Positions 35,925 to 44,866 of a stretch of 64,000 nucleotides of DNA are shown piece after piece. The stretch is from positions 186,001 to 250,000 of the forward strand of contig NZ_SMGG01000006.1 in NCBI RefSeq assembly GCF_004339245.1. The letters are read 5' to 3'. A program made the position numbers and the translations under genes. The notes under the pieces were generated by a model. That model ran no database searches, was not told the origin of the DNA, and saw only the letters and a program-made list of their open reading frames with translations. Source of the stretch: Seleniivibrio woodruffii (GTDB lineage Bacteria > Chrysiogenota > Deferribacteres > Deferribacterales > Geovibrionaceae). Within the stretch, counting starts at the first letter, position 1, and each line of letters starts with the position of its first letter.

Positions 35925-36662
35925 ATGAAGACAATTTTGGTAACGGTATTAACATTTTTCACAATGTATGCTTTTGCCGATGTCACCCTGACAGAGAAAA
36001 CCGACGGCATAGTTTCCGTCAGCTATTTCTCCAAGAACAGGGTAGCTGTTCAGGAGAACGGCCAGATTCTTAACATAACCGATCTGAAAACCCAGACCAT
36101 CTATGGTTTTAATCCTGAAAATAAAACATATTTCAAGGCCACTTTCAAAGAACTGGCCGATATGAACAAGGCCGCAATGGCCGAGATGGATCCGGAAATG
36201 ATGGCTCAGTTCAACAGCGAAGCCGGACTGAAACAGCCCATCACCATCAAGAAGACAGGCAAGGGAGAATACGGCGGCTATCAGTGCGACAAATACGAAG
36301 TGGGATTTCAGGGCATGCCCGCAGCATCACAGATATGCGTTTCTCCGCAGGTTCGTCAGCTGATTCTGAACGAAATCGACACGAAAGCACTTAAAAGCTG
36401 GCTCAAAGTGATGGATTTCGAAGGGAACATTGACCCCATCCGCACCAAACTGGACGAAATATCCGAAAAGGTCGGCTACATCATCTATGAAAAAACAGTC
36501 CACAGCATCCCCGGCGTACCTATGGCCGCAGGAGCTGTCGATTCTTACACCACTGTGCTCCAGTCGGTGAACACCAAGCCCATCGACAACGGAAAATTCT
36601 CCGTGCCCGCAGGCTACAAAAAGGTGAGCATCGCCGAGGCTATGGGCGGCGAAGAACAGTAA
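35925..36662 (+). CDS. secreted protein, DUF4412-like
   Basis: 245 residues from the ATG at 35925. A signal peptide ends near MYAFA, residues 17-18. The rest alternates short beta strands (SYFSKNRVAVQENGQILNI) with a helical stretch (KELADMNKAAMAEMD) and has one Cys pair. The layout recalls periplasmic DUF4412 proteins, which fold like lipoprotein carriers, but the match is only by pattern. A terminator follows, so it is monocistronic. Confidence 0.7.
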   Translation: MKTILVTVLTFFTMYAFADVTLTEKTDGIVSVSYFSKNRVAVQENGQILNITDLKTQTIYGFNPENKTYFKATFKELADMNKAAMAEMDPEMMAQFNSEAGLKQPITIKKTGKGEYGGYQCDKYEVGFQGMPAASQICVSPQVRQLILNEIDTKALKSWLKVMDFEGNIDPIRTKLDEISEKVGYIIYEKTVHSIPGVPMAAGAVDSYTTVLQSVNTKPIDNGKFSVPAGYKKVSIAEAMGGEEQ

Positions 36663-36684
36663 GTCTTTTTTATGACGACATACA

Positions 36685-36720
36685 AAAGCCCCTTAGCTAA
36701 TAGCTAAAGGGCTTTTTTTA
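36685..36720 (+). terminator. terminator after the DUF4412-like gene
   Basis: AAAAGCCC...TTAGCT and AGCTAA...GGGCTTTTT, a 15-base imperfect stem followed by Ts. Confidence 0.85.
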
Positions 36721-36754
36721 TTTGTATATTTACTTGTTACGCTGACCTGACATG

Positions 36755-36950
36755 TGAGACTGCCACGCCGATTGCATCGGCTCGCAGTGACGCAATTCAC
36801 GTCACCCTATTCGGCAATTACTATAAGTTGACTCATACAGCCTTCAGCCAGTGTTCAGAATGACCGCTGACTACAAAGAAACAGTCACTCTGAGTGCAAC
36901 GAAGAGTCTCATTAAAAACTGAGACCCTTCGGCATAAGCCTCAGGGTGAC
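36755..36950. repeat. cluster of family A repeats in a gene-free region
   Basis: Within the 530-base gap 36663-37192. One full copy is at 36883-36950 (GTCACTCTGAG to CTCAGGGTGAC, with GAAGAGTCTCA and TGAGACCCTTC as inner arms). Before it are a fragment sharing GACTCATACAGCC with the 7.3-kb copy (36830) and ending TTCAGAATGAC (36854), and a GCCGATTGCATCGGCTCGC piece ending in CAGTGACG at 36755-36792. The right half of the gap is described as a separate structured element. Confidence 0.7.
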
Positions 36951-37008
36951 GATAATTCTACCAGTCTTCGCAAAAAGCAAAGCCACGAAGCAAGCTGCAC
37001 ATAGAAGA

Positions 37009-37192
37009 CTCCGCACCGTCTTTTGAATTGCTGTTTAGAATCAAGCAATTCAAGGCTCACAAACTTCAGGATGAAGTTCGTGAAGCATTTACATTCTGCA
37101 TTTAAGCAGAATGTAAATGCGAAACGTGAGCGCAGGAAGGCTTTGCCGACCGGAGCGTTAGCGTCATTTTTCCATGGATGGAAAAAATGACG
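37009..37192. other. multi-hairpin element, potentially a branched RNA or DNA structure
   Basis: Four nested or successive perfect stems: TTGAATTGCT/AGCAATTCAA (37023-37053); GCTCAC (37055) with GTGAGC (37126) enclosing AACTTC/GAAGTT (37062-37078) and a 15-base stem (37085-37099 with 37106-37120). Outside, CTCCG (37009) can pair with CGGAG (37151). A further stem CGTCATTTTTCCAT/ATGGAAAAAATGACG (37162-37192) ends at the stop codon of the glutamate synthase gene. No tRNA, T-loop or known riboswitch pattern is visible. Confidence 0.55.
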
Positions 37193-39919
37193 TTATTCAT
37201 TTGACTCGGCGGTGAGGCTCGAAATGGGGATTATCTTGCAAAACCCGCTGAACACACTGTTAGGCTCGGCTTCATACTTCGCCCTGAACGCTTTCAGGCT
37301 TTCGTTGTATTCATTGTCGATATCAACGCCGCTGAACGCATCCAGAAATGCATCTATCTGGTTTTTCAGAAACTCTATGTCTGCCGTTGTGAGATAATCT
37401 ATCTTGCGGACACCCACGCCCAGCTGTTCTTCGGCGACGTTTCCACGAATATAGGCCGCTCCGGCGGTCATGCCGCTGCATACATAATAGCCGATGGGGT
37501 TCTCACGGTTCACTATGTTCAGGATAACGCCGATTCCGCCCTGCGCATACTCCATGAAATAGTCGCCCATCCCCTTTTCGTGTCCGAGGCCGTAAACCGC
37601 AACGGGAGGTTTTCTGTTGTGGAGTTTCTGTTCGAAATCCTTCAGGAAATCCTGCCATGTTGTGCGTGCACGTCTGGCTCTGCGTTTCTGATATCTGCGG
37701 GTCAGCTCGCTGAGAATAACGTTTTTATCCTCGCCGATAAACTTTTCCGCATCGGTCTTCTTCCATTCTTCGGGCAGTCCGGCCTTCATAAGCAGAAGGT
37801 TCCGCACGCCGCCGCTCTTTGCCACCCGGAAGGTTCCGCTGATGGCATATGCGGCGAAAAGGTCACTGACATCTCCGGCAATGTTTATCTCGGACGGGTT
37901 TGAAGTGTTGGCAACGCCCACCTGAGCGTTTGCGGGCACTGTTGTTATTGTGCTGTGATTGGGGATAACGTTAATCTTTACGTCACGCACAAATGCAAAC
38001 GAGTGGTTGCCCACCAGACCACGGACGGTTATCTCATCACATCTGATGCCCGTGCCTATGGTTCTCTGTCCCATGACGTTGTCGAGGAAGAATTTTTTAA
38101 CGCCTCTGTCAGCCGCCTCCTTCATCAGGTGGTTCAGCTGCATGGACTCTATCTGGTCGAAGCCTATGTCGATTTTAAGGCTGTCGCCTTCTATATTTTT
38201 CAGTATTTTCTCAAACCGCTCAGTATTTTCTGCGTATGATACCTCACGGGATTTGAATATCTTTTTGGTGCGCTCCCTCACATCCACATGGGGAACCTGC
38301 TTGGGTGTTTCGCCCCTGCCGAAGGTCTCGAAAAGGAGCGGGTCGCTTCCGTGATATCTGAAACGGCGTGCGCCTATGACATCCGCATGGTTCGACATGC
38401 CCAGTCCTGCCGCCATTCCCTCCATATCCTCGTGGAAGCTCTTTATCATCCGCACGATGCTGTCGCTGGCTGTTGCGGGGTCTATGCGGTGGCCGTATTT
38501 TCTGGAGGTGATGCCCCATGCGCACTGGCCTGTGTGGCATCTCTGGCAGAGGGTACAGCCCAGAACGTGGAGCGTACGCATGCCAAGCCCCACAAAGTCC
38601 GCACCCGCAAGCATGGCGAGCATTGCGCCGAATGAATCCATAATGCCGCCTTCGGCTATGATGGAAACATGCTCACGAAGGCCTTCCGAGCGGAGTGCGA
38701 GGTCTGCCTTGTGAGTGAGATAGATTATATTGAGGCCTCTGTTCTGGAGATCCACAAGGTGCGCCGCACCTGTGGAGCCGTCCCCGGCCTTGATTGTGAT
38801 ATAGTCGAAACCTGCCTTTGCTATGGCAACGCATATTTCGGGGAAGTTCCATGCCGTGCCGTAAACGTCGGCACCGATGAGTTTTTTATCGCCCAGAAGC
38901 GCACGGAGGGATTCCACACGCATGGGCAGTTCTTCGATGGAATATTGAAGATGCTGGGGGTTCGGAGAACTTAAATGTCTGAGTGCTTCCACACAGCGCA
39001 GAAGTGCTATCTCATAGTCGTTCTTCTTGTCCTGCAGTCTGCCGCCCTTACCCTTTTTGGCATCCTGACCGTATTTCATGGAAAACCCTGCGAACTTGTC
39101 CAACTCAACCCAGGGGCCGAAACCGCCGGAACCGAACTGGAGAATACAGTGGCTGGCGGCTGGCATCATATCGGGGTGGATGTAGCCTTCGCCTGTGAAA
39201 AAGGGTCTGCCGAGTTTGACGCAGGCCATCATTCTGGCGAGCACCGCCTCATGGCTGTTCGAGCCGTAAGACTGGTGAACGTCCATTATTGGAACATCGC
39301 ATTTGAAGCGTGCAAGTCTTTTGCCCAGCTCCATGCTGCGCATCTGTCCTGCGTATTCGTTCATGTGGTCACGGGTGGGCGAAAGTATCTCTGCGGCGTC
39401 TATCATCCAGTCGGTGTAGAGCTTTGACTTGCCCCTGCCCAGATGTGCGGATGAAATGCTGGATTTCCCCGCCGCACGGCTGATTATGTTGTTTATCTCT
39501 TCGTGGCCTGTCAGGGTCACGCCTATGTCGTGGTAGTCAGGGTTCTCATAAACCTTGATTGCCCGCTGGGGACACATTTTCACGCATCTTTTGCAGTTGC
39601 AGCACTCATCGGGGTTGATCCAGAGTATCTTTTCGATGAGCCGCACACTGTCCGCATCCTCCGAACGGACACGGTTGCCCTCCGCATCGTAGCAGACCTC
39701 CTCCATGGTGAAAACACCTGTGGCTGAGGCGGGGTTTGCGAGGTTGTGGGTGCAGGATTCAACGCAGGTTGAGCAATGGACGCACCCCCTGCCCGGCTCT
39801 TCAATCTCGTCCGTGACCTTCACCCAGTATTTTGCGCCCTGAGCAAAAATGCCCCTTGATTTCGGCTCGGTATATTTTATCTGTCTTTTAAAGACAACGT
39901 CTTTTCTTATCTCAGTCAT
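37193..39919 (-). CDS. gltB: glutamate synthase FMN/GXGXG subunit with ferredoxin domain
   Basis: 908 residues from the ATG at 39919. The N-terminal ~120 residues hold two 4Fe-4S motifs (CVHCSTCVESCTHN and CCNCKRCVKMCPQ). The middle is the TIM-barrel FMN domain with IKAGDGSTGAAHL, GGIMDSFGAMLAMLAGAD and GCTLCQRCHTGQCAWGI. The C-terminal third is the GXGXG beta-helix (VYGLGHEKGMGDYF). This is the archaeal-type layout, where amidotransferase and synthase parts are separate proteins. It converts 2-oxoglutarate plus ammonia to glutamate. Overlaps the amidotransferase gene by 8 bases. Confidence 0.88.
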   Translation of the reverse strand: MTEIRKDVVFKRQIKYTEPKSRGIFAQGAKYWVKVTDEIEEPGRGCVHCSTCVESCTHNLANPASATGVFTMEEVCYDAEGNRVRSEDADSVRLIEKILWINPDECCNCKRCVKMCPQRAIKVYENPDYHDIGVTLTGHEEINNIISRAAGKSSISSAHLGRGKSKLYTDWMIDAAEILSPTRDHMNEYAGQMRSMELGKRLARFKCDVPIMDVHQSYGSNSHEAVLARMMACVKLGRPFFTGEGYIHPDMMPAASHCILQFGSGGFGPWVELDKFAGFSMKYGQDAKKGKGGRLQDKKNDYEIALLRCVEALRHLSSPNPQHLQYSIEELPMRVESLRALLGDKKLIGADVYGTAWNFPEICVAIAKAGFDYITIKAGDGSTGAAHLVDLQNRGLNIIYLTHKADLALRSEGLREHVSIIAEGGIMDSFGAMLAMLAGADFVGLGMRTLHVLGCTLCQRCHTGQCAWGITSRKYGHRIDPATASDSIVRMIKSFHEDMEGMAAGLGMSNHADVIGARRFRYHGSDPLLFETFGRGETPKQVPHVDVRERTKKIFKSREVSYAENTERFEKILKNIEGDSLKIDIGFDQIESMQLNHLMKEAADRGVKKFFLDNVMGQRTIGTGIRCDEITVRGLVGNHSFAFVRDVKINVIPNHSTITTVPANAQVGVANTSNPSEINIAGDVSDLFAAYAISGTFRVAKSGGVRNLLLMKAGLPEEWKKTDAEKFIGEDKNVILSELTRRYQKRRARRARTTWQDFLKDFEQKLHNRKPPVAVYGLGHEKGMGDYFMEYAQGGIGVILNIVNRENPIGYYVCSGMTAGAAYIRGNVAEEQLGVGVRKIDYLTTADIEFLKNQIDAFLDAFSGVDIDNEYNESLKAFRAKYEAEPNSVFSGFCKIIPISSLTAESNE

Positions 39920-41102
39920 TTTTCTTCCACCCATAGTCCAGTTTGGAAACAGCTTTGTTCTTCACGGTGAAGCCAACTATCCGTCCCGCTTCGGGGTCGA
40001 ACATCTTAAGCTCCTCGTGCATGAAGTATGCGGCGGAGATAACCGCCCTCTGTTCCGAGCCCAGCAGGGCAATCTTGTCGTTCACACCGACGGAGAACGA
40101 CCTCAGGTGGTCTCTGTCGGTGAAGCCCACCAGAACATCATCCACAAGGGTGATAGCCGTTGCGGGGCCGCTCATCTTCATGCGGAAAAGGAGCGGATCG
40201 GACATCAGCTTCGCATACTGCTCCTGTTTCTCCTGAGCCATCAGACGGACTTCCTGCGGGAATTTGCGGCAGATTATCCACTCTATCTCCTCAAGGCTGT
40301 AGCCGCTTCTCAGCAGATATTCCACCGCAAGGAATATCGCCTCGGAGTCTGTGCCCACGGTGAGCATTATCTCAAGCTGTTCCAGAGCCCTTGCGTTTGC
40401 CATGTCGCTTGAGAGGTGGCCGTTGTGCACACCCGCAACCTCGCCCAGCGAAATGGGCTGAGGCCCCCACCAGAGTCCGCGGCCCTGACTTGTCGGCCAG
40501 CGGAGGTGGATGAGGCAGGCGTCATAGAACCTGTCCTCATACTGGGGCATGTCGTATATTGCGATTGTGTCCACAAGCTCGAAAGCGGTCAGAAAAGTTC
40601 CGTTGTATCTGGAACTTGAAAATATGCGTGCGTCATCCATGAACTGCTTATTGAATCTGGCAACGACAGTTTTGATATAAAGGCTCTCGTCCTTTATCTT
40701 CTCACGGAACATCATCTCCTCCGGCGAAGGGGGAATGATGCTGTAATGCATTATGACGGGCAGGTCATATTCGTAATAATATTTTCTCTGCACCATGTCC
40801 TTTTTCTCAAGGATCCGAAGCCCCATGGTGGTGAGCACCTGTTCCAGTTCGGCTATTTTGTCGGAACTGCGGAACATGATGTGAAAATTGAAGAAATTCG
40901 TATCTTTATAAATACTTTTCAGGGTGACTCCGGCTCCGGTTCTCCCTCTGTACTGGAGGCATCTGGCAGCCTTGAGCACTGCGCTGAGCTTGAAATCTCC
41001 CGCAACGGCAAGAAGTCCGCATGCGCCCTTGGGCAGTCCCAGTTCCCCGCCGGAGAAATCGTTCACGCTCAGATTTCGGGAGGTTGAATATTGATCAGTC
41101 AT
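39912..41102 (-). CDS. glutamate synthase glutaminase subunit
   Basis: 396 residues, class II glutamine amidotransferase (Ntn) domain. KGACGLLAV contains the catalytic Cys at about 28, so about 27 residues must be removed by maturation. LRWPTSQG, VAGVHNGHLSS and VGTDSEAIFLAV are the other family marks. It releases ammonia from glutamine for the FMN subunit. Overlaps both neighbours by 8 bases. Confidence 0.88.
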   Translation of the reverse strand: MTDQYSTSRNLSVNDFSGGELGLPKGACGLLAVAGDFKLSAVLKAARCLQYRGRTGAGVTLKSIYKDTNFFNFHIMFRSSDKIAELEQVLTTMGLRILEKKDMVQRKYYYEYDLPVIMHYSIIPPSPEEMMFREKIKDESLYIKTVVARFNKQFMDDARIFSSSRYNGTFLTAFELVDTIAIYDMPQYEDRFYDACLIHLRWPTSQGRGLWWGPQPISLGEVAGVHNGHLSSDMANARALEQLEIMLTVGTDSEAIFLAVEYLLRSGYSLEEIEWIICRKFPQEVRLMAQEKQEQYAKLMSDPLLFRMKMSGPATAITLVDDVLVGFTDRDHLRSFSVGVNDKIALLGSEQRAVISAAYFMHEELKMFDPEAGRIVGFTVKNKAVSKLDYGWKKND

Positions 41103-42810
41103 TGCTGTCCCCCTTTGCTATCTTTGCCGCCGAAATGTACTGACACTTCCGGAACTCATCCAGTCTGGAGCCTTCCGGAGTAACGGTCAGAGCGGAACGG
41201 GGGCAGGCCTCGACACTTTTATATGTGGCACTGCACAGATTCTCTTCTATAAATTCGTAATAATGTTCGTCTTTGGCAGGTTTCCACTCCTTGTCCAGCT
41301 TAACCAGCGAACCGTCGGAATAGAACCAGCACCAGTCGCACTTTATGCAGATCCCGCAGTTGAAGCATCTGGATGACATCAGCATCGCCATGTCGCTGTC
41401 AACCGTCTTTACTATCTCTTTGAAGTTGCCCACACGCTCGGACTGGGGAAGCTCCTCCTCAACCAGCCGGCCTGCGGTCTCGAAATATTTCAGGTTCAGC
41501 GTTTTGTAGAATGCTGTCTCCCGCTTTGTCTCCTGCGGAACGTTCTCGCCGAGAAATTCACGGACGGCTCTGACCGTGTCCTGAGCCAGCCCCACCACAC
41601 GGACGACCATTCCTGTACTCTCCACCGAACCCATGGCCGCATCGCCTGTTATGAATATCTTGCTGCTCTCGTCATGCTGAAGATCTGGGCAGACCATTCT
41701 GGGGAAATCCACCGAGAACCTCTCGCCCACGAAATGCAGGTCGGGTCGGTCGCCGATGGCAAGCACTATGCGATCGAAAATAAGCTCTTCCAGTGCGCCT
41801 GAAACAGCAAATGGTTTCGCCCTGCCGCTCTCGTCCACAGGCCCCAGCTTCATCACCTGAACAATCAGCTTCAGCTTGTCGCCGTGTTTTTCTATACGTA
41901 TGGGCTGACGGAGAAATCTGTACTCCACGCCCTCTTTTTTAGTATCCTCCACCTCGCCGGAATGAGCTGTCATTTCGCCCACTGTGCGGCGGTATACAAC
42001 TGTCGGGTTTGCCCCCAGACGCACACTGCATCTGGCAACGTCGATGGCGGAATAGCCGCCGCCGATAACCCCTATCTTTTCGCCCTTTTTGATTTTCAGT
42101 TCTTCCGCTCTGCCGAAGTTAACCCTCCGCAGGAATGGAATGGCAGATTCCACGCCGAGGGTCTTCTCTCCCTCAATGTTCAATTCCACAGGCTTATGTG
42201 CTCCGGTGGCAACTATCACGGCGTCGTAGTCACGGGCGATGTTCAGAAATCTGTTCTTGTCGATGGCCTCGCCGCATTTTATGTTCACACCCGCATCCTT
42301 TATGAATGCAAGCTCCTTCTCAAAAACGTCTCTGGGATAGCGGAATGCAGGGATACCCTGAGTCAGAAGTCCTCCGGCAACCGGCTGTTTTTCGTATACG
42401 TCGGTGCGGTAGCCGTGGCGCGCCAAAAAGTATGCCGCCGCAAGCCCCGCAGGTCCTGAGCCTATCACGGCCACTTTTTTTGTTTTGCTCTCCGAAAGCA
42501 TCTTCGGCTTAAGCCCGTTGGCATATCCATAGTCCGATACGAACCGTTCCATGGCCTTTATATCCACAGGCTGATCGAACTTTGTTCTGTTGCAGGCTGT
42601 TTCGCAGGGGTGGTCGCAAAATCTTCCGCAGCCGGAGCTGAAAGGGTTGGTCTCTTTTAAAACATAAAAGGCTTCCTCAAAACGCCCCTCGGAGGCGAGA
42701 AAGAGGAATCTGGGGATGTCGTTTCTGGCGTAGCACCCGTGGTTTCCCAGATGGTCTCTGGCGTAGCACGGGCTTACCTTGTTGTAGTACAACGGAAAAA
42801 GTTTTTTCAC
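41095..42810 (-). CDS. gltD: glutamate synthase NAD(P)H-oxidising (GltD-like) subunit with extra Fe-S domain
   Basis: 571 residues from a GTG at 42810 with GGAGGG upstream. Like the SfrB-like protein it has GltD Fe-S motifs (GCGRFCDHPCETACNR), FAD site VAVIGSGPAGLAAA and NAD(P) site IGVIGGGYSAIDV. Residues ~475-540 add RCFNCGICIKCDWC and a later C....EACP, a ferredoxin-like tail not present in classical GltD. First gene of the three-gene operon, so electrons flow NAD(P)H to FAD to Fe-S to the FMN subunit. Confidence 0.85.
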   Translation of the reverse strand: MKKLFPLYYNKVSPCYARDHLGNHGCYARNDIPRFLFLASEGRFEEAFYVLKETNPFSSGCGRFCDHPCETACNRTKFDQPVDIKAMERFVSDYGYANGLKPKMLSESKTKKVAVIGSGPAGLAAAYFLARHGYRTDVYEKQPVAGGLLTQGIPAFRYPRDVFEKELAFIKDAGVNIKCGEAIDKNRFLNIARDYDAVIVATGAHKPVELNIEGEKTLGVESAIPFLRRVNFGRAEELKIKKGEKIGVIGGGYSAIDVARCSVRLGANPTVVYRRTVGEMTAHSGEVEDTKKEGVEYRFLRQPIRIEKHGDKLKLIVQVMKLGPVDESGRAKPFAVSGALEELIFDRIVLAIGDRPDLHFVGERFSVDFPRMVCPDLQHDESSKIFITGDAAMGSVESTGMVVRVVGLAQDTVRAVREFLGENVPQETKRETAFYKTLNLKYFETAGRLVEEELPQSERVGNFKEIVKTVDSDMAMLMSSRCFNCGICIKCDWCWFYSDGSLVKLDKEWKPAKDEHYYEFIEENLCSATYKSVEACPRSALTVTPEGSRLDEFRKCQYISAAKIAKGDSND

Positions 42811-42916
42811 TATTCCCTCCGTTTCGTTCAGAAAATTCTATTGGGTAATTATAAGTATACTCCAAAAAAACGGGAGAATCACCACCAGACCTCATTAAAT
42901 GATAACTTTTACAGGT

Positions 42917-43339
42917 TTATGACTGTATGTTCTTTTCCAGAATAAGCAGTTTTTCTATGGCTTTGCGTATTGCTTTCAGCTTCACCTGACCGTCGGTATC
43001 TTTGAGAGCGTTCGAAACAGCCTCTGCACCGGCGGAGAGCACTTCGGCGGCGGCTTCGGCAGTGTTTTGTCCCGTATTGTGAACTTCCGGCAGTCTATAC
43101 ACGCTGTAGCCCATATCTTTTGCTATAAAGTCTAAAACCGTTTCACACCTGTAGGTTATGAGAACATGAAGAAAATTTTCCAGAGTGGCTGACTTTGTGC
43201 TGTCGTATGCATAGTTTTTTATCTGGTTTTCAGAGATGTTAAGCTCTTTTGCCAGCTTGTCTCTCCTGATTCCCTTTTTGTTCACATCCTTGAATAGTTT
43301 ACCGCTTATTTCACATGCATATTTTCTGTAGTCTGCCAT
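42917..43339 (-). CDS. small DNA-binding protein, phage CII-like layout
   Basis: 140 residues. An N-terminal helix-turn-helix is suggested by RRDKLAKELNISENQIKNYA, and the C-terminal half is helical and Ala/Glu-rich (TAEAAAEVLSAGAEAVSN). The arrangement recalls phage regulatory CII/CP76-type proteins, but the resemblance is weak. It is divergent from the small plus-strand gene at 43476 with a 136-base gap containing TATAAT, and may regulate it. Confidence 0.6.
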   Translation of the reverse strand: MADYRKYACEISGKLFKDVNKKGIRRDKLAKELNISENQIKNYAYDSTKSATLENFLHVLITYRCETVLDFIAKDMGYSVYRLPEVHNTGQNTAEAAAEVLSAGAEAVSNALKDTDGQVKLKAIRKAIEKLLILEKNIQS

Positions 43340-43475
43340 ATGACACCTTGAGTGGATATAAATAGATTTTATGTATCTGTGAATTTGCTAGCCATAGCGT
43401 ATAATTATGATTTATAACGCAAACCGGATATTTTGGCAACTTAATTTTCAGTTAGTGTATTATTTGGAGGTTCCC

Positions 43476-43745
43476 ATGAGATTATTTATAGTGAGCTGCG
43501 ATTTCAAAAACGATCTCAACATCGAATCGAAGATAACCGGAGAGCTGAACAAACACGATGGGGTTCGCTTTAAGAAGGATGCCTGGCTTCTGCGCACAGA
43601 GGCGACATCGGAGGATATCTATCTCTCGGTGCTCTCATATCTCAGACCGGAGACCTGCATAATCATTGCGGAGGTTCTCCCTGAACCGCACTATCACATG
43701 CCGCAGGGGATAACATCGTGGATCAAAAGAAATCCGGCTGTATGA
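43476..43745 (+). CDS. small ferredoxin-fold protein (SinR/Cas2-like shape)
   Basis: 89 residues from the ATG at 43476 (GGAGG five bases upstream). MRLFIVSCDFKND..., a middle strand WLLRTEATSEDIYLSVLSYL and CIIIAEVL give a beta-alpha-beta-beta-alpha-beta pattern like the SinR/Cas2/VapD fold, which starts M..F.VSYDL. I do not see Cas genes or repeats near. Function unknown. A TTGCGG/TATATT promoter and a structured transcript follow. Confidence 0.6.
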   Translation: MRLFIVSCDFKNDLNIESKITGELNKHDGVRFKKDAWLLRTEATSEDIYLSVLSYLRPETCIIIAEVLPEPHYHMPQGITSWIKRNPAV

Positions 43746-43779
43746 TAATTTTTCCTATTGCGGAAAAAATGCGTCATCA

Positions 43780-43958
43780 TATATTAGAAGTATCAGCCAA
43801 GGCGGGCAAAAAAAGTGGGAGACGCTTACAAAGTCTCGTGTGAAAGAAAGGCCTCGCACGGTTGTTAAAATAAATCAGGAGGTACGACGATTAATACCTC
43901 AGCTCAAAAAGGCCCCCGTTAAAACGGTCTTGATTACAAGGCGGTACGGGGGCTTTTT
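43780..43958 (+). ncRNA. candidate structured small RNA
   Basis: A promoter (TTGCGG 43758, 16-base spacer, TATATT 43780-43785) is followed by about 165 non-coding bases with three hairpins: GGAGAC...GTCTC, CGTGTG...CGCACG, and GAGGTA...TACCTC at about 43881-43902, which hides a GGAGG. It ends at the terminator 43906-43958. It matches no RNA family I know. It could equally be a long 3' untranslated region of the 89-residue gene. Confidence 0.35.
43906..43958. terminator. bidirectional terminator, long extended hairpin
   Basis: AAAAAGGCCCCCGT and ACGGGGGCTTTTT with an inner CTTG-ATTA-CAAG stem; U-tracts on both strands, serving the sRNA candidate and the convergent lpxK operon. Confidence 0.85.
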
Positions 43959-43969
43959 CATGTCCGTTT

Positions 43970-44866
43970 TTATCTCATATCCAGTATCTGAAAAAATCTG
44001 TCACGGTTGCGCAGTTCAATATCTATCTTGGTATATATCGTATCCTTCTTCATGTCGTCCGTAAGTTTGATGTAGTCCTTTTCCGTGGTCACCAGATAGT
44101 CAAGTTCCATCTCTGCGGCCTTTTTCTGCATGCTGTAGCCTTCACGATCCAGGTATATATGGTGGTCGCCGAATATCTTTCTGCGGGCGACCTTGAGTCC
44201 AAGTTTCTTCAGAAACTCAAAGAACTTATAGGGTGATGCTATTCCTGCAAAAGCCAGAACGCTCTTCCCTTTCAGATCTTCTTCTATACATCCGCCCTCG
44301 TTAAAAAACCCTTTGAACTCTATATTGCTGAAAAATACGGGTTTATCTTTGACATACTCCGCCGTTTTTTCAGGAATAGTGTCGTCCTCCGCACGGGTGA
44401 AGACAACAATGTCCGCCCTCTTTATGGCAGATGCGGGTTCACGCAGATAGCCGAAAGGGAACATCCATCCTGTGGAAACAGGTCTCTTGTGGTCAAGCAG
44501 GCAGATGTCGATATCCCTGCGCATTTTTTTATGCTGAAATCCGTCATCTAATATATATATGTCGGGCGCAAACTCTTCTTCCGCAAATTTGAAGGATTTG
44601 ACCCGTTCCTTTCCGGTGATCACGATGGCCTCCGGGCAGTTCACCGCTATCATATAGGGTTCATCCGCCGCCTTGTCGGGACCGATGAGAATATTTTTGC
44701 CGTCGCTTATCACATGGGTGTCGTAGCCGATTCGCCCTCTGTATCCTCTTGAAAGGATGCAGACCTTTTTTCCCTGCTCTATAAAATGTTTCGCTATCAT
44801 AATGGTGAACGGTGTCTTGCCCGTTCCTCCCAGCGAAATGTTACCTACGGATATTATCTTTGCCAT
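43970..44866 (-). CDS. lpxK: tetraacyldisaccharide 4'-kinase
   Basis: 298 residues from the ATG at 44866. P-loop GNISLGGTGKTPF at the very start, RGYRG, LDDGFQHKKMRRDIDI and VTTEKDYIKL are family marks. It phosphorylates the 4' position of the lipid A precursor. Unlike the E. coli enzyme it begins at the P-loop and has no N-terminal membrane helix. The ATG is inside the glycosyltransferase gene (26-base overlap), with AGGA eight bases upstream. Confidence 0.9.
   Translation of the reverse strand: MAKIISVGNISLGGTGKTPFTIMIAKHFIEQGKKVCILSRGYRGRIGYDTHVISDGKNILIGPDKAADEPYMIAVNCPEAIVITGKERVKSFKFAEEEFAPDIYILDDGFQHKKMRRDIDICLLDHKRPVSTGWMFPFGYLREPASAIKRADIVVFTRAEDDTIPEKTAEYVKDKPVFFSNIEFKGFFNEGGCIEEDLKGKSVLAFAGIASPYKFFEFLKKLGLKVARRKIFGDHHIYLDREGYSMQKKAAEMELDYLVTTEKDYIKLTDDMKKDTIYTKIDIELRNRDRFFQILDMR

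Noticed and set aside
36961-37192. Possible tRNA or tRNA-like cloverleaf
   Set aside because: The three-way junction has no T-loop GTTCGA, acceptor end or anticodon arm.
43840-44064. Small frame of 74 codons over the terminator region
   Set aside because: It crosses a strong terminator and the start of it is a GTG within a hairpin; the structure is better explained as RNA.
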